A stretch of 13,728 nucleotides of DNA from PALSA-1006 sp964532405. Lineage in GTDB: Bacteria; Pseudomonadota; Gammaproteobacteria; Burkholderiales; Gallionellaceae. Positions 1 through 10,154 of this stretch are shown piece by piece. How positions within the stretch are numbered: the first letter of the stretch is position 1; each line of letters opens with the position of its first letter. The position numbers and the translations under genes are program-made. The notes under the pieces were generated by a model. That model did not search any database, was not told the DNA's origin, and saw only the letters and a list, made by a program, of their open reading frames with translations. The stretch spans positions 1 to 13,728 of the forward strand of contig CAZHIC010000050.1 of the NCBI GenBank assembly GCA_964532405.1, in the 5' to 3' direction.

Positions 1-17
1 CATACATCTCACAACCC

Positions 18-54
18 TCTTCGCTCAGGCTCATCTCTGGATTGGAAAATACTC
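18..54. repeat. Copy A of a 37-bp imperfect direct repeat at the transposase junction
   Basis: This stretch matches 406-442 at 31 of 37 positions by eye. It contains a CTTCGCTCAGGCTCAT-like half followed by an identical GATTGGAAAATACTC block (40-54 here, 428-442 in the other copy). The two copies diverge exactly after the ACTC, and the transposase-like reading frame begins right there. The repeat may therefore mark an element end or a recombination junction. Confidence 0.6.
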
Positions 55-321
55 TTCCACCGTCCGTGCTTCTTCCCGGAGACGATCACAGATGCCAAGG
101 GGAGGGAGCGCAAGTGCTATCGCTATGAGGAAATGAAAACGCCGTATGAGAAGTTCAAATCGCTGCCAAACGCCAGTGACTATCTCAAGCCCGGCATCAC
201 CTTTGAACAACTCAATGTGCAAGCGGCAAAGATGAGCGACAATGACGCTGCCTTGGCAATGAACACTGCAAGAAAAAAACTGTTCAGAGACATCTCTGCT
301 TCAATCAAAAAGCGGGCTTGA
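46..321 (+). pseudogene. Transposase, 3' (C-terminal) fragment, DDE integrase-type
   Basis: The frame encodes about 90 residues, beginning LFHRPCFFPET and ending with a stop after KKRA. The FHRPCFFPE segment, then DAKGRERK, MKTPYEKFKSLP, YLKPGITFEQL and a final MSDN/ARKKLF region match, from memory, the C-terminal tail of a large integrase-core transposase family common in betaproteobacteria (often filed as ISNCY or rve-type). The catalytic DDE core and the whole N-terminus are missing. The frame stays open to the window edge, but residues before about position 46 do not look like the family and belong to a repeat. It is a dead remnant. A fragment of the same family's N-terminus lies downstream at 559. 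I am fairly sure of the family and not of its formal name. Confidence 0.7.
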
Positions 322-405
322 GAAATCAAAACGGCAAGGCAAAACGAAGAAGCTCCTATCAACCAGACCGAATCAGAACAAAGTTCTTTTACCCAGATTC
401 AAAAT

Positions 406-501
406 CCTTCGTTCAGACTCATTTAGGGATTGGAAAATACTCCTTGAGCGGTATGAGCCTGAACGAGGGCTATATTTCCAACGAGGTATGAGCCTGAAGC
501 G
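406..501. repeat. Cluster of short direct and inverted repeats between two transposase fragments
   Basis: Copy B of the 37-bp repeat occupies 406-442. Its arm CGTTCAGACTCAT (410-422) is inverted, with one mismatch, as ATGAGCCTGAACG (453-465), giving a 13-bp stem with a 30-base loop. The block GGTATGAGCCTGAA then occurs twice in direct orientation (450-463 and 485-498), 35 bases apart. Counting copy A there are four CTTCAGGCTCAT-like units, two in each orientation. Otherwise 322-530 holds no recognisable gene. The units could be transposase-binding sites at element ends or a dispersed genomic repeat. Confidence 0.6.
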
Positions 502-530
502 AACAATCTGAGGCCGAATTTGAGAGGTGG

Positions 531-558
531 GTTGATCATCAGAAGGATGGTGATCAAC
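531..558 (+). promoter_or_regulatory. Stem-loop holding the ribosome binding site of the truncated transposase
   Basis: GTTGATCA (531-538) and TGATCAAC (551-558) form a perfect 8-bp stem. The 12-base loop contains AGAAGGA, the only Shine-Dalgarno-like sequence before the ATG at 559. The stem ends one base before the start codon. Insertion sequences often use such structures to block translation from transcripts that run in from outside. That role is inferred here. Confidence 0.45.
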
Positions 559-672
559 ATGAACGAAACACGGTTTTGTACGATTGAACAGATCGAGCAA
601 TTTCTGGGCGCCAGCGCGCGGATCGAACTCACAGCACACGGGAACGACGCCCAGCGTTACTCTATAGCTTGA
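559..672 (+). pseudogene. Transposase, 5' (N-terminal) fragment, same family as 46-321
   Basis: An ATG preceded by AGAAGGA opens a 37-residue frame starting MNETRFCTIEQIEQFLGASA and running through a region ending DAQRY. This is the characteristic N-terminus of the integrase-core transposase family whose C-terminus is seen at 46-321. The intact protein would have several hundred residues. Homology stops after QRY at about position 660, and three unrelated codons lead to a TGA at 670. The stop codon of the convergent phosphatase gene lies at 662-664, so the truncation falls exactly at the border of that gene. An in-frame GTG at 550 is an alternative start. Confidence 0.6.
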
Positions 673-1570
673 CGTGTTGCCAAGTACGTCCGTCGATGCG
701 GTAATTTTTGCAGCCGTTTTTGTTTACCTGTCTAATCAGGATTTCGTCTTCGTCGAATTCGATCAGGCTCCAGTTATGCCGGTCATCGAATTTGAAAGGC
801 AAGCCGAAATACTTGACGGCAAGGCCGGAAGATACGATTTCATAGCAGTTTCGATCTGCCGCAGGCGGCGAGAATTCGTTCCGATGTATGTCGCCGGACA
901 GGAAGATGACATGTTCCTTTTTTGCGATCAGGGCGCAGAGTTTTTTGTAGTCGCTTTCATATTGTGCCCAGTTTTCTGAACCCTGTGTGAGCGTCAGACC
1001 CGCGCAGATGAAAGTGTATTTTTGCGTGTGGTTCAATTTTTCGGCCAGAAATTCGAATTGTTCGTCGCCGAGTAAAGTCGTGTCGCTCGCGTAATAGCGG
1101 TTGTCCAGGAAGATCACCCGCGCGCCCGGCATGTCGATGTGGCAATAGACTTCAGGCCGGTTGGTGGAGCAGTCCATCCACTTGTGGAAACAGTCGCGCG
1201 ATATTTTTTTGATCTCGGGAGGCACGTCGCTGCCATGCGCATTGTTCCATGCGAAATCGTGGTCATCCCAAACGCCATAGACGGCACTCTTCTTTTTCAT
1301 CTTCTCGAACAGGCACTTGAAATGCGGCTCGTTCCATTGCCGGGAATATTTTCCGTTCATCATTCTGCCGAATTCGTCTGCCGAATAATGTTTGGGTTTG
1401 CCGTTGTATTCCTTGCTGAACAGGCAAATTCCGAAGTCCATGTATATCTGGTCGCCCAGCAGGAACAGGTAGTCGGGGTTTTCGTTTTCGATGTCAGCCC
1501 ACTGTGGCTGATACGGGTAGGCTTCGTAACGGGCGCAGGAGGTGAATGCGATTTTTACTTTTTGGGTCAT
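662..1570 (-). CDS. PhoD-like metallophosphatase without signal peptide
   Basis: A 302-residue protein with the ordered metal-site motifs of the PhoD/alkaline phosphatase D superfamily: FTSCARY near residue 9, GDQIY at 39-43, WDDHDF at 101-106, LDNRYY at 155-160 and SGDIHRNE at 225-232. Members hydrolyse phosphomonoesters or phosphodiesters with a bimetal centre. The substrate here is unknown. Classical PhoD is exported by Tat, but this protein starts directly with MTQKVKIAFTSCARY and has neither a twin-arginine motif nor a hydrophobic leader. It is shorter than PhoD and resembles the compact cytoplasmic-type branch. The start lies 63 bases after the stop of the cysteine-hydrolase gene on the same strand, so the two are probably cotranscribed. 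The Shine-Dalgarno sequence is weak. The stop codon abuts insertion-sequence debris, so anything once downstream has been lost. Confidence 0.85.
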   Translation of the reverse strand: MTQKVKIAFTSCARYEAYPYQPQWADIENENPDYLFLLGDQIYMDFGICLFSKEYNGKPKHYSADEFGRMMNGKYSRQWNEPHFKCLFEKMKKKSAVYGVWDDHDFAWNNAHGSDVPPEIKKISRDCFHKWMDCSTNRPEVYCHIDMPGARVIFLDNRYYASDTTLLGDEQFEFLAEKLNHTQKYTFICAGLTLTQGSENWAQYESDYKKLCALIAKKEHVIFLSGDIHRNEFSPPAADRNCYEIVSSGLAVKYFGLPFKFDDRHNWSLIEFDEDEILIRQVNKNGCKNYRIDGRTWQHVKL

Positions 1571-1633
1571 GGCAGCTTTATGGATTCCGGTCTGTGGTCA
1601 TGCAAAGCGAGTGGCGGTTTCGCGGCTATGGCT

Positions 1634-2626
1634 TCATCGGAAAGAGCCGCCATAAGGGCCTGGATAACGGTCTTTTATTTTTCGGATGATGTCCATGTCC
1701 AGAACGGATTGGCTGGCGAATGAAATTTCCAGTTTGGGTGGGCCGACAAAGCTGTCGGGCGAGATTCCGGGGGCTTTAATGCCGACTACGCTTTCGATAA
1801 CCGGGTGTACGCCGGAACACCATTCGAGCGATTTGGTGCAGTAGTAAACGAATTCCGTGCAGGACATTTTTTTGAAGCTGGAGAAGTCTAGGCCGAAGTC
1901 GTATTTCTTGCCGAGTTGCGAGAGCGCAAGTTTGAAGATGACCGGGAATGTGTCCGCAAACGGCACGGGCGCTCCGTTCTGCAGGTGCCCGGCGATTGCG
2001 AGTTCTTCACCGGTGAATACTGTTTTGATAACTGAATTTTCGGAATAGGGCTGTTGCACAAAATCGGCACGGGCGACGGATTGCGGGAAGCGGATCGCCA
2101 CCATGTAGTCGCAGCGGCAGAAGTTGAGCAAGTCTTCCATGAAGATGCCGTCCTTCATGGAGTGGATGACCATCTGCTCGCCGCTCACGGCTTTTTCCAA
2201 TACCTCTTCGAGAGGCGCGTAATCTGTTTCGGATATTGTGCTGCCCGAAAAAGCGCTACTCCAATGCTGGCGTATGGTTTCTTCATCCACTTTGCCCAGA
2301 TACAGCCCGACATGGCTGAAAAAGCCGGGGATGAAATTCCCGTCTACATAGTTATCGAAGCCGCGCACCAGAATATCGCCGGGCTGAATGTCCGCCATGG
2401 CTTTGCGCATGTCGCTGCCTTTGACCTGATAAGAGCGCGGGTCATATAGCAGTGCGCCGCCGATGGAGGTGGTTATCAGCAGATGGGGCAGGACAAAAAG
2501 ACGCGGCTGCTCGCCGAAAAATTTCAGGTCGCCAAAAAAACGCAGGAAGGTTTCTTTAAGCGCATAGCCAAATTTCTCTTCGACGTTCTTTGCGGGCTTA
2601 TGTTTGCGTTGTTTGAGTGGGTTCAT
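1634..2626 (-). CDS. YiiX/C92-type permuted papain-fold cysteine hydrolase
   Basis: A 330-residue protein with the order typical of circularly permuted NlpC/P60 (YiiX/YaeF-like) enzymes. The histidine motif comes first: IQPGDILVRG at 80-89, then FFSHVGLYLG at 102-111 with His105. The cysteine motif comes late: GKKYDFGLDF at 239-248, then MSCTEFVYYC at 255-263 with Cys256 as the likely nucleophile. Relatives are amidases, peptidases or acyl-hydrolases of cell-wall peptide or lipid bonds; the substrate cannot be read here. Residues 43-61 form a moderately hydrophobic stretch that could sit on a membrane. No cleavable signal peptide is evident. AAAGGA lies 8 bases before the ATG. The gene follows the lysis-type genes on the same strand after a 97-base gap containing a strong hairpin. 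Confidence 0.75.
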   Translation of the reverse strand: MNPLKQRKHKPAKNVEEKFGYALKETFLRFFGDLKFFGEQPRLFVLPHLLITTSIGGALLYDPRSYQVKGSDMRKAMADIQPGDILVRGFDNYVDGNFIPGFFSHVGLYLGKVDEETIRQHWSSAFSGSTISETDYAPLEEVLEKAVSGEQMVIHSMKDGIFMEDLLNFCRCDYMVAIRFPQSVARADFVQQPYSENSVIKTVFTGEELAIAGHLQNGAPVPFADTFPVIFKLALSQLGKKYDFGLDFSSFKKMSCTEFVYYCTKSLEWCSGVHPVIESVVGIKAPGISPDSFVGPPKLEISFASQSVLDMDIIRKIKDRYPGPYGGSFR

Positions 2627-2681
2627 GGTGTGTCCTTTCGTGCGCTTGGTTTACGTGAGCTTTGGCGATCAGAATCGCTCA

Positions 2682-2712
2682 TGGGTTAGCCACGACTTAT
2701 TGTGGCTACCCA
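2682..2712. promoter_or_regulatory. Strong hairpin between the lysis genes and the cysteine hydrolase
   Basis: TGGGTTAGCCAC (2682-2693) pairs with GTGGCTACCCA (2702-2712) across an 8-base loop, giving an 11-bp stem with one bulged base. A second small hairpin, GCGAT-CAGA-ATCGC (2665-2678), sits beside it. Neither strand has a T-run afterwards, so it is not a canonical intrinsic terminator. It may be a processing, pausing or RNA-stability element. Confidence 0.5.
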
Positions 2713-2723
2713 GGATGGTTCGT

Positions 2724-3098
2724 TTATTTGTGCTCTTCCACAACGGCAGTTTCCATTTCGGATTTGCGTGCGTTCATGCGGTCGAAGACAAAGGCGGCAA
2801 GGTAAGCGCCGAACAGCCACTCGTTCAGGTTGCCCTTTATCGTCGAATACACCACGACCCACGATACCAGCAGGAAGGCGAGATTCAGCCGCATCTGGCT
2901 GCCGCCGATCTTGCCCGTAGAGTCGGTCAACAGGTCGCTGAGATTCAGTGGGCTATTCGGGTCGCGGTGCGCTTTCCAGAACAGGATGACTAGCGTCGCC
3001 ATGAGCAGCAAGGAGAATAAATTCCCTGTTGTCTCCCATGTGCTCGACGCAAACGCGATTGCCACCCAGCTTGTCAGCATGTCAAAAAATGTTTCCAT
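2724..3098 (-). CDS. Small phage-type inner-membrane protein, holin-associated
   Basis: A 124-residue protein with hydrophobic stretches at about 27-42, 72-88 and 92-105, consistent with two or three membrane segments, and a charged tail ending EEHK. The block DLLTDSTGKIG followed by MRLNLAFLLVSWVVVYST and EWLFGAYLAAFV resembles, from memory, unnamed membrane proteins encoded in phage and prophage lysis regions next to endolysins. A named family assignment is not possible by eye. AAGGAG stands about 8 bases before the ATG. The gene starts 14 bases after the holin stop on the same strand, so it is very probably cotranscribed. It could be a second holin, an antiholin or an accessory factor. It has no cysteine-containing lipobox and does not look like a spanin. 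Confidence 0.6.
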   Translation of the reverse strand: METFFDMLTSWVAIAFASSTWETTGNLFSLLLMATLVILFWKAHRDPNSPLNLSDLLTDSTGKIGGSQMRLNLAFLLVSWVVVYSTIKGNLNEWLFGAYLAAFVFDRMNARKSEMETAVVEEHK

Positions 3099-3112
3099 GG
3101 TTATTCTCCTTG

Positions 3113-3619
3113 CTAGACTTTTTTCGCCAGTGCATTGAGTGCCTTGCTCTTGTCCGCGCTGCCCGAGCTGGAGCCGAAGAAGTAGGACACGACTTGCGTG
3201 GCGACGGTGGTGAGTGCGCCGAGGATGTAGATGACAATGTCTTTCATCGGCGAATTTGGCGCCATTATTTTGCTGGCACTTGCATCGCTGAATACGATGT
3301 ACCAGTACATGAAGAAGGTCAGCCCGATGATTGCGAAGGCGAGCACGGGATGGATGTTCTTCGCCAGCCAGCTCGCGTGCTCAGATTCCTGCACGCGGCT
3401 CTGGTTGTCGCGCGCGCTGGCGGTGTCGCCCAGATAGGCTTGCGTCTCTTGCAATCCGAGCGTGGCCATTTGCAGTTCGTATTGCATGGTGGCCTTGCCG
3501 ATCTCGTTGTCGAGTTCTTTGCGCTCTTCGTCGGAGGTGAGGTTTTTGTCGATGGCGTCGCCTACTGCGGTGACGAGAGAGCTTGCGCCGCTACTGAATA
3601 TATCGGTGAAGAAGTTCAT
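3113..3619 (-). CDS. Holin of the GTA/3TM type
   Basis: With the ATG at 3619 the protein has 168 residues, starting MNFFTDIFSSG. That start is chosen because GGAGG lies 10 bases upstream; a longer frame reaching 3652 overlaps the muramidase gene and lacks family-like sequence. The N-terminal half is soluble and charged (DEERKELDNEI). Then come ASARDNQSRVQ, KNIHPVLAF, two clear membrane helices at about 89-109 and 128-148, and the C-terminal signature YFFGSSSGSADKSKAL. This order matches holins of gene-transfer agents and phages (PF11351-like). The protein should oligomerise in the inner membrane and release the signal-less muramidase encoded just upstream. The muramidase TAA ends three bases before this ATG, so translation is probably coupled. 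Confidence 0.8.
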   Translation of the reverse strand: MNFFTDIFSSGASSLVTAVGDAIDKNLTSDEERKELDNEIGKATMQYELQMATLGLQETQAYLGDTASARDNQSRVQESEHASWLAKNIHPVLAFAIIGLTFFMYWYIVFSDASASKIMAPNSPMKDIVIYILGALTTVATQVVSYFFGSSSGSADKSKALNALAKKV

Positions 3620-3621
3620 GA

Positions 3622-4155
3622 TTAGATGGCCTCCAATGTGCGTTTGACCCAACCGTAGAAGAATTTTTTGCTGTCCTGCTGTTTTTCGCAGATGTGTACG
3701 TAGCGCGCGATCTTGTGCAGGGAGAACAGGGCGATGAAGACGCGCGGGTCTTCCGCGTTGATCTTGCTCAGGCTGACGGGGCCGATGGTGCCGTCCGGTT
3801 TCGCGCCGATGGTGATTTGCGCGAGTTTGGCGCTGGTGATGGGGCCGGCGTTGACGGCGAAATCAAAGATACATTCGGCGATGTGCTGGTCGGCGATTTC
3901 GTCGCCGCGCATTTTGTCCCAGTAGTTGATCTCGTAAAAGGTTTTGATCTTGTCTTGCAGCGGGGTATTGCCGTCGAGATTGGCGGGAAAGTTCTTGTCC
4001 TTTTTTGCCATGTCGATGGTGATCCAGCCGTCCCATTTGGAATTCATCTTGCGGGCGATGCCTTTGTAGGTTTCGCCACCGGGGTCTTGCGGGTCGTTTA
4101 CATACCCGCCCTCGGCTTTCATGGTTGCAATAAATGCGGATGCGAAGTCAGCCAT
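3622..4155 (-). CDS. GH108 N-acetylmuramidase (endolysin)
   Basis: A 177-residue protein of the size usual for the glycoside hydrolase 108/ZliS family. The catalytic glutamate motif EGGYVNDPQDPGGETYKGI covers residues 15-33, with Glu15 as the expected acid. YEINYWDKMRGDEI (74-87) and DFAVNAGP (98-105) are typical of the second half and the C-terminal peptidoglycan-binding part. The enzyme cleaves the glycan backbone of peptidoglycan. There is no signal peptide, as for holin-dependent endolysins. AGGAGG at 4160-4165 lies four bases before the ATG, which is strong but tightly spaced. It is the first gene of a compact cassette with the holin. A promoter candidate and a folded leader lie upstream. 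No phage structural gene is visible. Confidence 0.88.
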   Translation of the reverse strand: MADFASAFIATMKAEGGYVNDPQDPGGETYKGIARKMNSKWDGWITIDMAKKDKNFPANLDGNTPLQDKIKTFYEINYWDKMRGDEIADQHIAECIFDFAVNAGPITSAKLAQITIGAKPDGTIGPVSLSKINAEDPRVFIALFSLHKIARYVHICEKQQDSKKFFYGWVKRTLEAI

Positions 4156-4402
4156 AGTGCCTCCTGTATCAGGTTAACAAATGAGTTTTGTTGCGGGAGA
4201 GGGGGATGCGCCGGAGCGGCGAGCGGATACAGCAGTAAGGCAGGCGACCATGCGTTTCCCCTTTGAGAACAAGTTGTTCTGCTGGCGATGCTTCCCGTTT
4301 GGCGGGAAATTATTCTTGCGCCAGCCTCCTGTTCTGGGGGTTCCGCTACGTGCCTTGCACCGTGCTTGCGGTGCGATGTGCGTGTGGCGGACTTGCAAGT
4401 GG
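4156..4402 (-). promoter_or_regulatory. Candidate structured 5' leader of the muramidase-holin operon
   Basis: On the minus-strand transcript three domains can be drawn. Domain one: TCCGC/GCGGA (4387-4391 with 4342-4346) encloses GCACCG/CGGTGC (4369-4374 with 4357-4362). Domain two: a 7-bp stem (4319-4325 with 4281-4287) encloses TTCCCG/CGGGAA (4303-4308 with 4292-4297). Domain three: a 15-base palindrome AGAACAA-C-TTGTTCT (4266-4280). The 4321-4324 arm could instead pair with 4334-4337, giving alternative folds. I recognise no named riboswitch. The region between pldA and the muramidase gene is otherwise without a clear gene. Confidence 0.35.
4174..4251 (-). CDS. Possible 25-residue leader peptide
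   Basis: An ATG at 4251, preceded by AAAGGGG with a six-base spacer, opens a 25-codon frame starting MVACLTAVSARR and ending ATKLIC, with a TAA at 4174-4176. The stop lies 18 bases before the muramidase ATG. It has no membrane segment and no family I recognise. Its position suggests a regulatory upstream reading frame, but a chance frame is quite possible. Confidence 0.2.
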   Translation of the reverse strand: MVACLTAVSARRSGASPSPATKLIC

Positions 4403-4407
4403 GGTGA

Positions 4408-4437
4408 ACTCTAGGGGAGTTTGCCGGGGGCTGTCAA
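4408..4437 (-). promoter_or_regulatory. Sigma70-like promoter for the muramidase-holin operon
   Basis: On the minus strand a perfect -35 box TTGACA (4432-4437) is followed after 18 bases by TAGAGT (4408-4413). A start near 4400 would give a leader of about 245 bases before the muramidase ATG. The promoter begins just after the pldA stop codon, so the lysis genes could be transcribed separately from pldA. Confidence 0.5.
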
Positions 4438-4454
4438 CGTTAATATTGTTACGG

Positions 4455-5483
4455 CTAATCGAACGGGAAAGACAGGCCGACACCCCAAGTCTCGTGTTTC
4501 TGGTTGTAGTCGATGAGGCTTTCGCCGTAGCCGCTGAAGTATTGCAGGTGGATGTTGGTGTTGTGTTCGCCGGGCGAGGCTAGGGTGAGCAAGCGCCATG
4601 CTGTCCAAGGTGCGGAGAGGTCTAGTTGAACCGAGCGCGACCTTGCGATCAGGGTTGCTTCCCATAAATTGTTTTGCGAGTAGCGCAGTTCGATATCGCC
4701 GTGACCCAGGTAGTCGGTGATGTCCGGGTTGTCGTCAGTCGCGGGATCTTCGCTTATTCTTTGCCACCAGCGCAGCAGCAACACCACTGTTCTGTCGCCG
4801 CCGAATGTGCGCTCTATCCCCGGCTGTATATAGGCTCTGTTCCAGCTGCGCGATCTCGGGTTGGACTGTCCGTTCGATTGATGCACCAACCCGAAATTGA
4901 GGATGCTCGGATTGATGTCGAGTTTCGTCAGCAAGTCGTTGGGGCGAACCGAGTAGATGAATTCGGGTTCGTAATTGTTTTCGCGGAACGGACGCGAGTT
5001 GGCTGCATCATAAACCTGCCAGAACGAGAGTTGCGTGTAGCCGAACCACAAGGAGCCATAGCGATCAAAATCGGCCAAGTCGTGTTTCATGCTGAACTGG
5101 AATTTCAGGTCTCTGTTGTCCAGTGCGTATGAGGCAGGCACTTGGTTCTGCGGGTTGGGGCTGGTGGGGGTGTCGTTTGGTTGCGACGAGCGCGCATATA
5201 CCAGCACATAGTTTTGTTTGTATACATTCAGCGGGTCATTGCTGGGCGCCCACTCTTGGGTAAGCCCCCGCGCACGAAAAGGGACGAGCGATTTTTGTTT
5301 GGTCGCTACGGGCTCGGATTTTTGTGCTGCTTGCCGGTAGCAATTGAGTTCGGTGTCGGCGGATTCTTTGTTCTGCATCTCGACACAGGTTTGCCAGTTG
5401 AGCTTTTCCTCGGCGGCGTTTGCTGTGCTGGCCCATGGCAACGGGAGAAGGAATAGGACGCAGCAGCTTAGGATTTTTTTCAT
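4455..5483 (-). CDS. pldA: Outer-membrane phospholipase A (OMPLA)
   Basis: A 342-residue protein with a signal peptide MKKILSCCVLFLLPLPWAS ending at an ANA-A cleavage site near residue 23. The catalytic signature HQSNGQSNPRSRSWNR covers 201-216: His201, Ser203 and Asn215 have exactly the spacing of the E. coli triad His142/Ser144/Asn156, and Ser211 matches the calcium-site Ser152. YTQLSFWQVYD (149-159), RENNYEPEF (167-175) and GYGESLIDYN (318-327) are further family blocks of the 12-strand barrel. The enzyme removes acyl chains from phospholipids at the outer leaflet and is activated by dimerisation when the outer membrane is disturbed. It is longer than the 289-residue E. coli protein through an N-terminal insert. 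The MKK start is preferred over the longer frame because it begins the signal peptide. A lone TACAAT at 5563-5568 might be its -10 box. Confidence 0.93.
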   Translation of the reverse strand: MKKILSCCVLFLLPLPWASTANAAEEKLNWQTCVEMQNKESADTELNCYRQAAQKSEPVATKQKSLVPFRARGLTQEWAPSNDPLNVYKQNYVLVYARSSQPNDTPTSPNPQNQVPASYALDNRDLKFQFSMKHDLADFDRYGSLWFGYTQLSFWQVYDAANSRPFRENNYEPEFIYSVRPNDLLTKLDINPSILNFGLVHQSNGQSNPRSRSWNRAYIQPGIERTFGGDRTVVLLLRWWQRISEDPATDDNPDITDYLGHGDIELRYSQNNLWEATLIARSRSVQLDLSAPWTAWRLLTLASPGEHNTNIHLQYFSGYGESLIDYNQKHETWGVGLSFPFD

Positions 5484-5583
5484 GGGGCAATTTCTATCGG
5501 AGGCATGGTCGCACGCGCTCAGTCGATGAAGCCGCATTCGCGCTGGTGACGGATGGCGAGGAATTGTACCTTGGGTATGGCGA

Positions 5584-5823
5584 TCAGCGTGCAAGGATGT
5601 ATGCCTGTACATCTTCTATGGCGCAAAGCGTACCTCCGGCATCCACTTCGGCGGCAGAGGCGACTGCGTCATTGATGAACGACTGGCGCATTTCGGCTAG
5701 GCGGGTTTGTTTCTCCAGCGATTCAACCATGAAGGCGTGTGGCGTTCTGCCAGAGGCTCGCGCGGCGGATGCGATACGCGCTTTCAATTCTTCGGGTAGT
5801 TTTAGTGTGGTGGTGGCTACCAT
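5584..5823 (-). CDS. Orphan ribbon-helix-helix antitoxin-like repressor
   Basis: A 79-residue protein with an N-terminal ribbon-helix-helix fold: the strand TTTLKLPEEL (4-13), helix KARIASAARASG and helix TPHAFMVESLEKQTRL (27-42). This pattern belongs to CopG/ParD-like antitoxins, whose partners are usually ParE/RelE toxins encoded directly downstream. The C-terminal part, DVQAYILAR, stops a few residues short of what I remember for relatives. The roughly 100 bases between its TGA and the pldA start contain no toxin frame. It is thus an antitoxin that has lost its toxin, or a free-standing autoregulator. It has its own promoter and operator-like site (5842-5878) at the end of the helicase gene. 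Confidence 0.7.
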   Translation of the reverse strand: MVATTTLKLPEELKARIASAARASGRTPHAFMVESLEKQTRLAEMRQSFINDAVASAAEVDAGGTLCAIEDVQAYILAR

Positions 5824-5841
5824 GACGGTCTCTTTGCAAAA

Positions 5842-5874
5842 GTATTACCAAAGTAACGCCCGGATGGCGAGGCG

Positions 5875-5878
<4 letters not shown>
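5842..5878 (-). promoter_or_regulatory. Promoter with overlapping palindromic operator of the antitoxin gene
   Basis: On the minus strand TTGACG (5873-5878) and TACTTT (5850-5855) are separated by 17 bases. The -10 box lies inside GTTACTTTGGTAATAC (5842-5857), an imperfect palindrome of GTTAC and GTAATAC half-sites with TACTTT repeated. RHH antitoxins typically repress their own promoter through such sites. The -35 box overlaps the helicase stop codon (5875-5877). Confidence 0.5.
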
Positions 5879-10050
<4,172 letters not shown>

Positions 10051-10154
10051 GTGCAAATACGCCTTGCGGTGAAAAATTAGTCTGCCATTTTAACTGCGGC
10101 GGAGAGTATCCGCTGCGTAAATGTAAAAAAATGCCAGTCCTTCGAAATCAAAAA

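Noticed and set aside
3113..3652. Longer start for the holin at 3652
   Set aside because: The extra eleven residues overlap the end of the muramidase gene and do not resemble holins. The ATG at 3619 has a GGAGG and the family-typical start.
4266..4280. The palindrome AGAACAAGTTGTTCT as a LexA or other SOS operator
   Set aside because: It does not contain the CTGT-N8-ACAG pattern and lies about 130 bases downstream of the promoter candidate, so an RNA hairpin is a simpler reading.
4181..4414. A 77-codon plus-strand frame between pldA and the muramidase gene
   Set aside because: It has no convincing ribosome binding site and no family resemblance, and it overlaps the better-supported minus-strand promoter and hairpins.
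4156..4454. Integron attC-like site or 6S RNA in the pldA-muramidase gap
   Set aside because: No paired core sites with GTTRRRY/RYYYAAC spacing and no single long 6S-type bulged rod could be drawn.
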